NCBI GenBank assembly: GCA_018127085.1
Contig: CM030726.1
Location: 124,001-188,000, forward strand
DNA length: 64,000 bases
From: Pneumocystis sp. 'macacae'
Taxonomy: Eukaryota; Ascomycota; Pneumocystomycetes; Pneumocystales; Pneumocystaceae
Direction of reading: 5' to 3'
A program made the translations under genes and the position numbers. The notes under the pieces are model-generated. The model made no database searches. It had not been told where the DNA came from and saw nothing but the letters and a program-made list of their open reading frames with translations. Below are positions 34,361-49,078 of the stretch, in pieces. Every line of letters begins with the position of its first letter. The first letter of the stretch is position 1.

Positions 34361-37300
34361 ATGGTAGATAAATTGTCTCAATCATTGGACATAAATTCTG
34401 GTACTCCTATAAATAATTTTGAAAATAAAGATTCAATTGCGGAGAAAAAATCATTGGCTATTGTATCTGATGCCGAAGCATCAACAGTAGATGGGGAAAT
34501 GGATAGTTTTACGGAAGAGTCAATGACAGAGACAGAAGATAATATAAACGATAGAGATTTTAATTTATCAGATGACGAAAGTGAAAGTGATAAAGACGTA
34601 GAAGCACTGCGCATGGTAAAGCGCCAGCAAACTAAAACAAAGAAATCTTTAAAAATTCTGGATCCTGGTTTTTATGAGTTAAGAAGATCAGAAAGAACAC
34701 GTACTGAACCCGTGCGTCAAATTATCGATTTTTCGGATGATCATTTTTCAGATGATTATAATGTAAGTTCTAGAAAAAAGCGTAGAAAAAACAATTCAAG
34801 TATTATATTTTATATATGTACCAACTTTTTTCTTACATTATATTAGAGTCTCATTCAATTCAATCTTCTATTGACTCATATGATGAAAGTGATTTCAATG
34901 ATAAATCTCGAAAAAAAAAGCAGAACGTATTGTTTTTGAAAGATGAATTAAGGTTTTCTAGTAGAAATTTAAAAACCCGTAATTATAATGAAGATTTTAT
35001 GGATGATGATCTTGATTTTACTAATGACAATGAAAATGACTATGTTTACTCAAAAAATTCTGAACCGAAATTTTTAGAAAGTATGTTTTTAATTTTTTAA
35101 TGTTTTTTAATAATAGTATAGCTCAAGATAATATTGAGGCTGTACTTGATCACCGTCAAGTTCCTAAACAAGGTGCAATTCCATTAATATTTAGTATTTG
35201 TTTAATTAAGTAGATTCTGATGAGTTTGATGATGGATACATTTTAGAATATCTTGTAATTTATATTAATTACATCTACAATTTATTGATATAATTAGATT
35301 AAATGGCAAAATCGTTCACATCTTCATAACACATGGGAAACATATGATGAGTTAAAAAAATCTAGAGGGTGGAAGAAAGTAGATAATTATATTAAACAAT
35401 ATATTGATTTAGATAAACAAATAAGGGAAAATCCAACAACAACAGCTGAACATATTGAAGCTATGGATATTGAAAGTGAAAGGCATAGAAATTTTTTGAT
35501 AGAGTATCAAACTGTTGATAGAATCGTTTCTTCAAGAATTGTTAAAAGTTGCGAATTTGATGAACATCCTCATACTGAGTATTTTTGTAAATGGAAGCAG
35601 CTTTATTATGATTCATGTACATGGGAATGTGCATCAACTGTTTCTAATGCACAAGATCAAATTGATAAATACTTAAACCGATCTGTAAGCTCCATTCTTC
35701 CTCATAAAAGTGTTTCGTATGGTTCTTCTCGACCGAAATTTAAAAAACTTGATGTTCAACCTGATTATATTAAAAATGGTGAATTAAGAGATTTTCAGTT
35801 AACAGGTGTGAATTGGATGGCATATTTATGGTCGAAAAATGAGAATGGTATTTTAGCAGATGAGGTATCTATTATTACATCATATAATTTTCTAATTTTA
35901 AAAGATGGGGTTGGGAAAAACAGCACAAACTGTTTCGTTTTTATCATACCTTGTGCATACTTTGCATATCCATGGTCCATTTTTGATAGTAGTACCGTTA
36001 TCAACCATTCCAGCATGGCAAGAAAATTTAGAAACATGGGCAACGGATTTAAACAGTATAATATACATAGGAAATTCAAAGGCTAGAAAAACGATTCGAG
36101 AATACGAATTTTATGTTGATGGAAATTCTAAGAAATTGAAATTTAATATTTTAATTACTACTTATGAATATATACTTAAAGATAAATATGAACTAAATCA
36201 AATAAAGTGGCAATATATGGCTGTGGATGAAGCACATAGACTTAAAAACAGTGAATCACAACTATATGAATCTCTTAGAGATTTTAAAACTGCAAATCGC
36301 CTTTTGATTACTGGAACACCTTTGCAGAATAATATTAAAGAGTTAGCAGCTTTAATCGATTTTTTGATGCCTAAAAGATTTGAAATTGATCGAGAATTAA
36401 ATTTTGAAGCGCCTAATGCTGAACAAGAGGCATATATTAGGGATCTTCACAAAAGGTTACAGCCTTATATTCTTCGTAGATTAAAAAAAGATGTAGAAAA
36501 GTCTCTTCCATCTAAGTCAGAAAGAATTTTAAGAGTCGAGCTGTCTGAATTGCAGACTCACTGGTATAAAAATATTCTAACACGTAATTATAGAGCTTTA
36601 AGTATGTCTACTGGAAACAATCAATTGAATTTATTAAATATTGTAATTGAACTAAAAAAAGCCAGTAATCATCCTTACCTTTTTCCTAATGCTGAAGAAA
36701 ATTGGTTGAATAGTATTGGATTAAAAAAAACTCGTGAAGATATTTTAAGAGGGATAATAATAAATAGCGGGAAAATGATTCTACTTGATAAGCTTCTTAC
36801 TCGACTAAAAAAAGATGGGCATCGGGTTTTAATATTTAGTCAGATGGTATTTTGAAAAAACAGCAAAATTTTAAACTGATGTCTAGGTTCGTATGTTGGA
36901 TATTATAGGTGATTATCTAGTTTTGCGTGGTCTTCCTTTTCAACGTTTGGATGGTACAATATCCGCTCCTATTAGAAAGGCATCTATTGAGCATTTTAAT
37001 GCCATTGGTAGCCCTGATTTTGTATTTTTATTGAGTACTAGGGCAGGAGGTCTTGGAATAAATCTTATGACTGCAGATACTGTAATTATTTTTGATTCAG
37101 ATTGGTATGTTAAATGGATATGTTTATTTTATTTAATTGTTCTAGGAACCCTCAAGCAGATTTACAAGTATTTTTGTTAATTTAATATATATACGTATTA
37201 AAATTTATAGGCAATGGCTAGAGCACATAGAATCGGACAAAAGGTTTCTAGGATTTAATGTTATTGCATGTTTATATCATTATTAACTTAAATTTAGTCT

Positions 37301-39323
37301 CATGTTATGGTTTATAGATTTGTTTCTAAGGATACAGTGGAAGAAGATATATTAGAACGTGCTAGACGGAAAATGATTTTAGAGGTTTGTGATATATTTT
37401 TGTCTTTTTTTATTTATAGAAGTATAGTATGCAATTATTTCTTTAGGTGTTACAGATAAATCGAGCTCAGGGAAACCAGATAAATTTACTGCACAAGAAT
37501 TAAGTGCTATTCTTAAGGTAGAACATTTATTTGAAGTAATATAATCTTAAACATTCAATTAGTTTGGTGCGTCAAATATGTTTAAAGATAATGATAATCA
37601 AAAGCGTTTAGAAGATATGAATTTGGATGATGTATTGGAACATGCTGAAAATCATGATATTGGACAAGATGTAGGGGGAGCAAGTATGGGAGGAGAAGAA
37701 TTTTTAAAGCAGGTTTATCCATCTTACTCAAATTTATCAATATTAATGTGCAAAAAATAGTTTGAAATTACTGATTGTAGAACTGATATTACTTGGGAAG
37801 ATATAATTCCTGAAGAAGAACGTAACAGAATTGAAGCTGAAGAAAAACTAAGACAAGATGAGGAATTTTTGCAAAAACAAATATCTATGAATAGCAAAAG
37901 AACTGTAAAACATCCTGAAAATAACATGGTTATGGATGCTACCTTAAATAAAAAGTTTAAAAAAGTAGATCCTAAATTGAGACAATTAAGTGAAAAAGAA
38001 ATTCGTAATCTTTATAGAGCTATTTTGAAATTCGGTTCTCCATTAGATCGATGGGAAGAAGTTATTAAGGAATCAGATTTACCAAGTCAAATGCCTCCTG
38101 AAAAAATACGATCAGTTGTTCAAGAGTTATTTAAATCTTGTAAACAAGCAATAGTTAATCAGGAAATGGAGAATAAAGAAGTCGATAATTATTCATCTTC
38201 TAATCAAAATTTAAAACAAAAAAAGGCACTTCTTATAGAGTTTAAAGGTGTTAAAAATATTAATGCAGAAACTGTAATGCAAAGGACAAAAGATCTGCGT
38301 TTTGTGCATCAACTAGTTAAAGGCGTTGATCCAAAAAAATTTCGTATTCCAGGACAAGTAAAACCGGTTCATGGATGGTCTTGTCAATGGGGAGAACGAG
38401 AAGATGCTATGATGTTAATTGGGATTAATAGACACGGATTTGGCTCTTGGGCTTCTATAAAAGATGATCCTGATTTAGATATGCATGATAAAATATTTTT
38501 GGATGACGATAGAACAGAAAAGGATGAACACAAAGAGGGGAAAGAAGAAAAAGAACGGAAAGATGGAAAAGAGATAAAAGATTCTAAATTGATCCCTGGC
38601 CCTTCACACCTTGTAAGACGTGGAGAATATTTATTAAATCTTGCACGTGAAATTCTCGATGTAAAAACATCAAATTCTTCAAATAATATATCATTAGCAG
38701 AAAAAAAGCCTCACAATACATTAACAAGTAATTCGAATATAAAGAAGGTAAAAAATAGTTATAGTTCTCAATTACAAACACCAACACATCAGTCAAAACT
38801 TAAAAACATTAATTATGAATCTTCATCTACTATGAAACAAGTATCGAAAATAAGAAAATCGGAAAGAATAAAAACAGAAGATCATGAAAATGCAATGGAA
38901 AAAGAAGATTCTAATGAGGAAAGCGAATGTTCTAGTATGGATGAAGATGATTGTAAGGTATATCATTTTTCAGTTTAACTGAAAAATAGTTAATATTAGT
39001 TATAGAGAATATTACATCCTGTTCGAAAACATCTAAAAACACTAAAAAAAGATAAATATATTGATCGGTCGAAACTTGCGATGATTTTAAAAGAATGCTT
39101 AACTACTGTTGGTGATTTTATTGAAACAACTGTAGCATCGCGATCTGAAGCTGATAAAGATCGTCTTAAAAAACATTTATGGTAATTTATTTTTTCACTA
39201 TTTTTATATTAATTCATTTTCAGGGTATTTACTAGCTATTTTTGGCCAAAAAGAATTCCTTATATTCAATTATTAAATATGTATAATAAATTAATAGCAG
39301 GACGGAAAGAATCTGAAGTTTAG
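34361..39323 (+). CDS. Chd1-type chromodomain ATP-dependent remodeller (S. pombe Hrp1/Hrp3)
   Basis: Chd1 spaces nucleosomes in transcribed genes. The N-terminus is acidic and Ser-rich (34361 to about 35210). Paired chromodomains follow ([20 protein letters not shown], then [19 protein letters not shown]). The SNF2 ATPase has [28 protein letters not shown] / [16 protein letters not shown] split by an intron, [64 protein letters not shown] and [10 protein letters not shown]. After it come the SANT-SLIDE DNA-binding region (about 37990-38480) and a C-terminal CHCT helical domain ([39 protein letters not shown]), stop at 39321-39323. Around ten introns interrupt it. The CHCT domain and chromodomain spacing separate it from Mi-2-type proteins. 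Confidence 0.94.
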
Positions 39324-39636
39324 CTTTAAAAAGTTGCATTTTATTCGTTTTCAACTAATACTCTATAAATGTTTATACTTTTATGGAGACTACATGTGAT
39401 ATTTTTATTTGGATTTTTTATAAATTTGAGAATAATACATGTATAACGCAAAAGATTAATACTTCAAGTAACTTTAACTATATCTACATGTGCGAAAAGC
39501 ACTTTAAAATACTTTAAGCTTAATATTGTAACATATAACTATATATACGCTAGTAATTTTATCACCGTTAAATTCTCTGAAAATTAATCGAAAATCGTAA
39601 ATTTTTTTAGAAAAAAATTATCCAAAGTATTCTGAG
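39324..39636. other. Intergenic Chd1 / SAM synthetase
   Basis: About 310 A+T-rich bases. The promoter of the downstream synthetase is expected here. No motif stands out. Confidence 0.5.
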
Positions 39637-41109
39637 ATGACCTCTAGGTTTTTATTTACATCAGGTATTTTAGATTTTTCTAATGATTTTTCTAATAAAA
39701 TAATAGAATCTGTTGGAGAAGGGCATCCTGATAAGGTTTTTTAATTAGAAGATAATTATAAATTAATAATTTAAAAGATATGTGATCAAATATCAGATGC
39801 GATCTTAGATGCATGTCTTAGGGAAGATCCGTATTCTAGGGTTGCTTGTGAAACTGCAACGAAGACAGGAATGCAAGTAAAATCTTGATTTATTATTTTT
39901 TTTATCATTTGATTGATCTGTTTTTATATAGGATCATGGTTTTCGGTGAAATTACAACTAAAGCTGTTTTGAATTATCAGGATATAGTGCGTTCTACAAT
40001 TAAGGAAATCGGATATGATAGTCCAGAGAAAGGTTTTGATTATAAAACATGTAATATACTTGTTGCTATAGAAGAACAATCGTATGTCTTTTACCTTATA
40101 TATATATCTACTTAGTTATTGAAGGCCTGACATAGCACAAGGGCTTCATTTGGAAAGTTCATTGGAAAATATAGGTGCAGGTGATCAGGTTGATAGTATA
40201 ATTTTTTTGTATAGTTGGCTAAAATACAAGGGTATTATGTTTGGGTATGCAACAAATGAGACTGAGGAGTTGCTCCCATTGACTATCTTGCTTGCTCATC
40301 GTTTAAATATAGCTCTTGCAGAAGCTCGACGTAGTGGAGAAATGGATTGGTTGCGTCCAGATTCAAAAACACAAGTAACAGTTGAATATGAGCAAAAGGA
40401 TGGCGAACTCACTCCAATACGTGTGGATACTATTGTTGTTTCAACACAACATTCTGAAAGTATCACTACAGAAGAAATTCGGTCAGAGGTTTTGAATAAA
40501 ATTATCAAAAAAGTTATTCCTTCAGAATATTTGGATAAAAAAACAATATTTCACATTCAGCCATCTGGTAGATTTGTTATTGGAGGTCCTCAAGGTATAA
40601 TTAATTTTTTTTTGTTTTTTTTTTTTTGTTTTTTATAAGAAAATAGGCGATGCAGGTTTAACTGGAAGGAAGATTATTGTTGATACATATGGTGGATGGG
40701 GTGCACATGGTGGTGGCGCATTTTCAGGTAAAGATTTTTCTAAAGTTGATCGTAGTGCAGCATACGCTGCACGATGGATCGCTAAATCTCTCGTTGCTTC
40801 TGGTTTATGTAAAAGGTGCCTTGTTCAATTGTCATATGCTATTGGCATTTCTTATCCCTTAAGCATCTTTGTTGAACATTATGGGACAAGTTCAAAAACT
40901 TCACATGAACTTGTTGAAATTATTAAAAAGAACTTTGATTTACGTCCAGGTGTTATTGTTAAAGAGCTTGAGCTACAAAAGCCAATTTATTCTAAGACTT
41001 CGTATATATATTCTTTGTTTATTCGTTTTTTTAATTATAGAATAGATGTTATGGACATTTTACAGATCAGTCTTCACTTTGGGAAAAACCTAAGAAATTG
41101 ACATTTTAG
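39637..41109 (+). CDS. sam1: S-adenosylmethionine synthetase
   Basis: Makes S-adenosylmethionine from methionine and ATP. The exons give [12 protein letters not shown] and SVGEGHPDK / [20 protein letters not shown] (ATP/metal site), [25 protein letters not shown], and AGDQ / [20 protein letters not shown] (the methionine-site hexapeptide region is split by an intron). The next exons give [15 protein letters not shown] [13 protein letters not shown] / [30 protein letters not shown], carrying the phosphate-binding GGGAFSGKD loop. The C-terminal exon after an intron near 41002-41046 gives [20 protein letters not shown], stop 41107-41109. All catalytic motifs appear intact. Pneumocystis was once argued to lack this activity, so the intact frame is notable. 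At least six introns are present. Confidence 0.95.
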
Positions 41110-41853
41110 TCAGACTGTTATAAATATTAACATAGGGAATGTTTTTTGAATTGATTCATATAAGAGTTATATATTTTTAGCAGTTTAATATATTTTTGGT
41201 ATTTAGTCAACAACTATTTTATTTATTTTTATTATTTTTATATTTTTATCCTTTATAAAAAATCTTTTGCATTGTTTTAGGAAATTATGGATAAAGGTAT
41301 TTTTACATTTTTTAGAAATTTTGAATATTTAAAAATGGTTTTAATTTTTTTCTAATTTTTTTAATTTGTAAAAGTGTTTATATTTTAATTATTTGTCTGA
41401 GAAGTATTTATTAAAGATATTTTTGTTTCAAAACATGAATATTATATATATTATGCTTTGAAGTTTTTAAATTTTTAAAATATAAATTTTAAAATTTTTT
41501 TTAAAATATATAATAATTTAATTGTATTTTAATAAAAATAGTTTGAAAATACGGTTTTTAACAAAAAGTTCAACCACTAGATGCTATAATTTATATAAAA
41601 ATTACTAAAACAATTCTTTGGATATGTTTTTTATTTTTTATATTCGATTATAATATATATATTATACTTTAATTAAAAAGATGCAACTATTCTATAATTC
41701 AGATTATGTGTTTAGAATTGACATTTGATGTATAACGCTTATTAATAAATAACAAAAACAAATATATGTTTAAAACATAGTTCAATATTCAAATATATAA
41801 ATATATTATTTATATTTTCTACTTATTAGATAAAAACATTATTATTTTCAATT
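41110..41853. other. Convergent A+T-rich intergenic region
   Basis: About 740 bases between convergent gene ends. It is nearly all A and T with poly-T tracts. No feature is supported. Confidence 0.6.
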
Positions 41854-42647
41854 TTATAATTTCTGATAGATCTCCATTTCTTTTTGATAACGTGCTCTGT
41901 TATCTGTTGCTTGATTAATAAATTTCTAACAATATTAATATTTAAAAAGACCTAAAACAACATACCATTTTTTCTTCTTCTCCCATAGCTGCCCATTTCC
42001 TTGATAATGCTTGTATTTGCTCTGTAGGTTTTGTTGCACCCCCTACATACTTTTCTATAAAATCTGGAGAAGATCTTGCATGCATACAATATAAAAAAAA
42101 AGGCGTCATAGGACGTTTTGGCTTACGGGGATCCTTAATTCTAGATATCCCTTTTCTACCTTGTTTGCGTAATCGATTTCTAAGGCGATTTTCTTCTGAA
42201 ATTTCTTTTGGAGATAAAGAGGTAACCCAAAGCTCATAAGCACGTATAGCATCTATTCTGCTCTGCTGAGATAAGTCTTGGTAAATCTAAATGTTATTAA
42301 TTAGTACCCATTTAAATTACGTCGGATATAAATAAGCAATATAAGTTTTAACGTACCTGACGTTCTTTTTGAGATAAAGATTTCCAAATATTTGAAGATT
42401 GTTTAAGAATTTCTTTAGGAGCCCCCAATGCGCTCTTAAAACGCTCTTTAAGAAATGCTATCCATGGAGAATATCCTAAACGCGAAGGAGCCGAACGTGT
42501 TTTTAAAAGTGTTTTATTTATAGATGCAGCAGAGTTTACTGAAAAATTACTAAAAATTCGAATTTGACAAACATGTATATTTCTCAAAACCACTGTACAC
42601 TTCCATTTATACTGTCTTTTTGAAAAGAACGCGCTATATGCAAACAT
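41854..42647 (-). CDS. Mitochondrial HMG-box protein (TFAM/Abf2-like)
   Basis: The start at 42647 gives a hydrophobic/basic leader (MFAYSAFFSKRQYKWKC, later FSNFSVNSAASINKTLLKTR) fitting mitochondrial import. A first HMG-like box reads SAPSRLGYSPWIAFLKERFK SALG, then QSSNIWKSLSQKERQ, continuing after an intron with IYQDLSQQSRIDAIRAYELW. A second box reads KDPRKPKRPMTPFFLYCMHA RSSPDF, ALSKRWAAMGEEEKM, then KFINQATDNRARYQKEMEIY QKL across another intron. Stop is at 41854-41856. Two HMG boxes after an import leader is the architecture of mitochondrial DNA-packaging proteins. Such proteins compact mitochondrial DNA and aid its maintenance. Confidence 0.72.
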
Positions 42648-43245
42648 AATGGAAAATTGTATAGTGGAAACCTATTCATCATTAAGCTTATTTTTTGAAT
42701 ATAATTTTAAAAGATACCTTTTTTGAAAAGATAATAGGATCCGTTAACCTAATTAATTCTTTAAAAATGATACATAATAGATATGATATTTCTCTACTCT
42801 AAAAATTTTTATAAAAAGTTTATTTTTGAAATTTCATAAAGTACACGCGTATCTGAAAGACTTCGAAATTTGCAAATAACTTTTAAACTGATTAAAAAAA
42901 AGTATTTAAATTATTTTATTTTTAAATTTTTGTTTTGTATCATTAGGAATTGATTTTTTGCAACTTTTTTCTTTTTATTAGCTTTTTTGGTATTTATTAG
43001 TATGTTTTTAATGAACATTAAATTTAGTATTAAAAATAAAAGATATAGGTCTTTAGCTTGAGGATATAAATCTTTGGCTTAAAAATATAGGTTTCTAGCG
43101 TAGAAAAGAGTCTATTCATATGCGTTAGGATAATTTCTATGTTTTAAGAATAACTATTTACTTTTTTATCCAGAAAAAATACTACATAATATTAAATAAT
43201 ATTGTTCAAGACGTTAATAAAAATAACTTGAAATAAAATTCGGGA
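42648..43245. other. Divergent intergenic region mtHMG / Prp5
   Basis: About 600 A+T-rich bases between divergent starts. It contains a weak three-copy 21-bp repeat (separate entry) and no other supported feature. Confidence 0.5.
43042..43104. repeat. Degenerate 21-bp tandem repeat, about three copies
   Basis: GATATAGGTCTTTAGCTTGA starts at 43042, GATATAAATCTTTGGCTTAA at 43063 and AATATAGGTTTCTAGCG at 43084. The period is exactly 21 bases with several mismatches. It lies about 140-200 bases upstream of the Prp5 start. Confidence 0.6.
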
Positions 43246-46444
<3,199 letters not shown>

Positions 46445-46553
46445 ACAATATATGTCTGAAAAATATTAAAATTTCGCATCTTTAACATAATATTTTTTAT
46501 AACAAAAATTGTATTTAATTCCACTAAAAACTATTAATTGATAAATACAATGT

Positions 46554-46940
46554 CTAGCCAGGAAAAACCTGTAAATCCTTTTTCTGTAAACCCTTTTCTA
46601 TTTGTTTTTCTTTAATAATGTCATCTAATAACATTGAACGTGTTTTTTTCTTTTCTGCTTCAAGCTTAGCAGAAAGCTTTCCAGGAGCAGATATTCCTCT
46701 GTTTTTATTCTTTTCAAGTCTTTCCTCTGCTGCTTGTGCTGCTATATTTCTTAAATTTATATAATTTTCAGTTGTTTTTTGTATATTTTTCTCATTTGTA
46801 AGGGAACGACCTTCTATATTTTTTATATTTTTTTTACCATCAGAGACCTTATTAGCTATTTTTGCTTCTATGTTTGATAAATGAGCGGGTTTGGGTAATG
46901 TATCTGCATGTTTTTTTGATTTTTTGCAAGTTATACACAT
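46554..46940 (-). CDS. Small fungal protein with VCP-interacting-like motif
   Basis: A single-exon frame. The likely start is the Met at 46940 (MCITCKKSKKHADTLPKPAH), although the frame is open to 46991. The central stretch NLRNIAAQAAEERLEKNKNR G followed by PGKLSAKLEAEKKKTR resembles short ascomycete proteins and SVIP, where an (R)xxxAxxAExR helix binds the p97/Cdc48 N-domain. MC at the N-terminus with nearby basic residues could be lipidated, but no myristoylation glycine is present. Function is inferred from the motif only. It converges on Prp5. Confidence 0.45.
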   Translation of the reverse strand: MCITCKKSKKHADTLPKPAHLSNIEAKIANKVSDGKKNIKNIEGRSLTNEKNIQKTTENYINLRNIAAQAAEERLEKNKNRGISAPGKLSAKLEAEKKKTRSMLLDDIIKEKQIEKGLQKKDLQVFPG

Positions 46941-47354
46941 TTTATAAACCAATTTTAATATAAAATTACTTAAATGTTTTATTAGTAACAAGACTTTGGA
47001 ATGTGTTAATTATATACATTTACATGAATATTTTGATACTATAATTACCATTACAGAAAACGCTTTATAATAGTATATAATTACGTAGTATTTTACGTAG
47101 TATTAACTTTAACTTTCATAATGTAAAATAAAGGGTTTTTACGATATAAAAGAATCAGAATATAATCGAAAATTATTATTTTCTATATAAGTAATACCAA
47201 TCATTTATATCTGTCTAGTAAATATTTACTCTTAAAGTATAATTATTTTATCAAATTATAATATATATTCAAAAACCCAAATAAATATAAAATATAATGT
47301 AATTATGTTTGCACGATGCTTATTGTATTCCTAGTTAAAAAAGGTAGATAAACT
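46941..47354. other. Intergenic, A+T-rich
   Basis: About 400 bases between the start of the small protein gene and the stop of Vps26. No feature is supported. Confidence 0.5.
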
Positions 47355-48472
47355 CTAATCGATTCTATATAAAGTAATTTCAGATTGTTTAAAATATCGA
47401 CGTGCGTCTATATTATTTAGAAAATAATAAAAGATATCAAAAAACTACCTTCATCTATCAATACTAATGAAAGATAATATCGTGTAGAAAACTTTTTATT
47501 AACATCGCGAAAAGTAGGTGTTAAATCAAATCCTCCAAGAAAAAGACGTATAGGTATCGTTTCACCACGAACTGGCTGGCCATCCATAATCTCAAATCGG
47601 GAAATCTTCTTACGAGTTAAACTTTATACTATTTCTCAAACTAATAAATACCGTTTCACTCTCATTATATTGATTGGGTGATGATCCCGTTGTTTCTCTT
47701 CGTACAATAGATAATTCCATGTATTTTATCTTTAATCGCACCAAAAGAAAATGAATTTTACCAACAATCACATCTTTTAAGTGATATCTTTTTTTTAAAA
47801 AAAATAATAAATCTTTATTTAAAATACCTGGACTTTGAATATTCAAATTCAATATGCAAACAATCTTCAATACCAACATCCATTTTAATAGAACTATTAT
47901 TTTCCGGTGGCATCTTATACGAGTAAACCCATATATCCTTTTCACCCACTATATCCGGCATTCTTCTGGAGATAATTACACGAAGAAAATATCTACAGGA
48001 GAACGTCAACTGTGCAATAAAAGGCGCAGAAAAAATGTCTTTCAATACCGTAACTTAACATTAATCCCATGATAACTTTCATATTGTTTTTCTACATTCT
48101 TAAATTCAAAATTAAATGTTTGAGGATGTCTCATTTCCCCCGGTGCTGCCAACTCCTGAACTAAAGAAAGAAACTCATAATGCGTCCCACGATCAAAAAA
48201 CATTTCAATGCTGCCTATGAACTGCACTTTAATGCCCGAATGCTCCATGCGTCTTCCATCTTTGGGTCTCAATGTTATCTGCATTGCATATAAGCCGCAT
48301 ATATAGCGCATATATCCCAAATTACCGAGCCTTTGACTGACTCTCCGTCATAATAAAGCGGTGCCTTTTGTCGCCTGTCCTTTCCAACCTTAATATCTAC
48401 CATTTTTCTACTGTCTTCGCCATCCAAGCGGATATCTACATCTACCGGAGTCTTGAAAAACAAGCTTGCCAT
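47355..48472 (-). CDS. vps26: Vps26, retromer cargo-recognition subunit
   Basis: Vps26 is an arrestin-fold part of retromer, which returns cargo from endosomes to the Golgi. The start at 48472 gives MASLFFKTPVDVDIRLDGED, the family N-terminus. Following exons read APLYYDGESVKGSV, HSGIKVQFIGSIEMFFDRGT HYEFLSLVQELAAPGEMRHP and TFNFEFKNVEKQYESYHGIN VKLRY. Then come FLRVIISRRMPDIVGEKDIW VYSY and, near the end, GQPVRGETIPIRLFLGGFDL TPTFRDVNKKFSTRYYLSLV and DARRYFKQSEITLYRID, stop at 47355-47357. Introns lie at about 47405-47445, 47770-47830, 48045-48060 and elsewhere. The ORF is intact. Confidence 0.94.
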
Positions 48473-49078
48473 CACCATTAGAGTCGATGGTCTGTCACTT
48501 AAAGCAGTGAATATTGCTCCAAAGTGTCCTGAAATACACAGAAACACCGATAAATCTCTGCAAACACCTGAACTTTCTTTTGCTGTATCCGCTGCTCAAA
48601 CTGCAAAATTGGTTACATCTATGCTGCTTGCCAAAGACACAAAACCTTCCTTTATGCTCCAAGTATGCCCTCTATCTGTGCTGCACACTCTGGCGCCCTC
48701 TCTGCTTAGTCTGAAATAGTCGTCGTCACTTGGGTGCCCCAAACGTTCTGTCCCCACATCCACCGCAGCACATATAACTTAAATGCACAAGTAAAGGCTT
48801 ATAGTCGGATATATCTGCTAGAAATATGCATCTCTGCACTCTGCATTCACAGCACATGCACTCAAGCTATGCTATATATGCATGGCATCCGCCTGCACAA
48901 AGGCTGACACCTCTGGATACATCTTGAAAACAACCGCCAAATACATGGCAAAAACACTGCATGCCCAAAGGCACCCGGAAAACCCGAGCCCCATTGAAAA
49001 ACCAATTCTTCATAAATACAATAAAAACCCTAACAAAACTGCATACAAACAAAATACAAACATATGTACACATCGGAA
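48473..49078. other. Intergenic, transition into G+C-rich DNA
   Basis: About 600 bases between the Vps26 start and the stop of the HMG-box gene. Base composition rises visibly from the local A+T-rich level towards the G+C-rich island. No gene is supported; short frames on both strands have no family resemblance. Confidence 0.5.
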
